Shown here: one piece after another, positions 63,913 through 64,000 of the stretch
Layout: each line of letters opens with the position of its first letter
Numbering within the stretch: the stretch's first letter is position 1
From: Micropruina glycogenica
Lineage (GTDB): Bacteria; Actinomycetota; Actinomycetes; Propionibacteriales; Propionibacteriaceae
Assembly (NCBI RefSeq): GCF_039524395.1
Contig: NZ_BAAAGO010000022.1
Length of the DNA: 64,000 nt
Strand: one strand, 5' to 3'
Made by a program: the position numbers and the translations under genes
Notes under the pieces: model-generated
Databases searched by the model: none
The model's input: only the letters and a program-made list of their open reading frames with translations
What the model was told of the DNA's origin: nothing

Positions 63913-64000
63913 CTATGTCTTGTCAAGGGTGGTCGTGTTGAGGTGTCGGAAGATTTGGCGGGCGATGTAGCGCTTGAGGCAGCGTCGGATTCGGGGTTTG
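63913..64000 (-). CDS. 3' end of a probable IS110-type transposase, truncated by the window edge
   Basis: Twenty-nine codons at the window edge read KPRIRRCLKRYIARQIF..., followed by a TAG at 63913-63915. The RRCLKRYIAR-type end resembles the C-terminus of IS110-family transposases; the match is short, so the family assignment is tentative. The rest of the gene lies beyond the window. It borders the decayed lipoprotein/OmpA region. Confidence 0.45.
   Translation of the reverse strand, partial: KPRIRRCLKRYIARQIFRHLNTTTLDKT

Overview
The window is high-GC chromosomal DNA from an actinobacterium, most likely a member of the Propionibacteriaceae. That assignment is an inference from the actinobacterial 16S/23S genes, the PafA/PafBC and HelY genes, and the gene order. 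No tRNA gene and no CRISPR array were found. Much of the layout matches the conserved actinobacterial order pheT - arg cluster - tyrS - TPR protein - HAD - small ORF - tlyA - nadK - recN - pyrG - nudix - xerD - parA - scpA - scpB - rluB. The pafA - FKBP - pafB - pafC - tatA - tatC - lipid kinase - helY block follows it. Accessory genes interrupt both blocks.

Region by region. 1-974 is the 3' part of pheT. 1137-1700 is a DHFR-like reductase flanked by inverted repeats. 1785-6949 (minus) is a tetrapyrrole operon: hemC-hemD fusion, hemB, hemL and a SUMT-GNAT fusion. 7219-7998 is a HAD phosphatase. 8177-14615 is the arginine operon argCJBD-R-H behind two ARG-box-like palindromes; argF and argG are absent. 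14828-19698 holds an MFS carrier, a NarL-type two-component pair and a membrane-anchored hydrolase. tyrS (19860) precedes a complete rRNA operon (21171-26828) with two promoters, two boxA elements and a terminator. 26879-38993 carries the TPR and HAD proteins, a biotin ECF transporter (bioYMN), tlyA, nadK, recN, pyrG, a Nudix hydrolase and xerD. 46198-49605 is parA, a small partner, scpA, scpB and rluB. 49611-61735 is the pafA-to-helY block. The window ends with decayed lipoprotein and OmpA genes, one intact lipoprotein gene and the 3' tip of a probable transposase.

The most interesting locus is 39314-45675. A short minus-strand gene (43957-44121) encodes a 54-residue cationic, tryptophan-rich peptide that resembles the aureocin A53/lacticin Q family of leaderless class II bacteriocins. 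Downstream, in overlapping or closely spaced order, are a small membrane protein, two bacterial PH-domain membrane proteins, an ABC ATPase and an ABC permease. This is the order of the lactococcal lnqQBCDEF export and immunity cluster. A hairpin separates the peptide gene from the transporter genes. A divergent 47-residue peptide gene is translationally coupled to a sensor kinase, and a matching orphan response regulator lies at the other end. The locus therefore looks like a regulated leaderless bacteriocin system in a propionibacterial-type actinobacterium.

The spacers hold at least four dispersed repeat families. One is built on GGGACGGTTC and forms arrays directly after stop codons. One is a CCGGCG-palindrome family. 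One is a GTCGAG/GTCTCGAC family that has inserted in frame in hemL and at the argB 3' end. The last is a set of long palindromes whose sequence differs at each site but whose internal 19-nt word spacing is identical.
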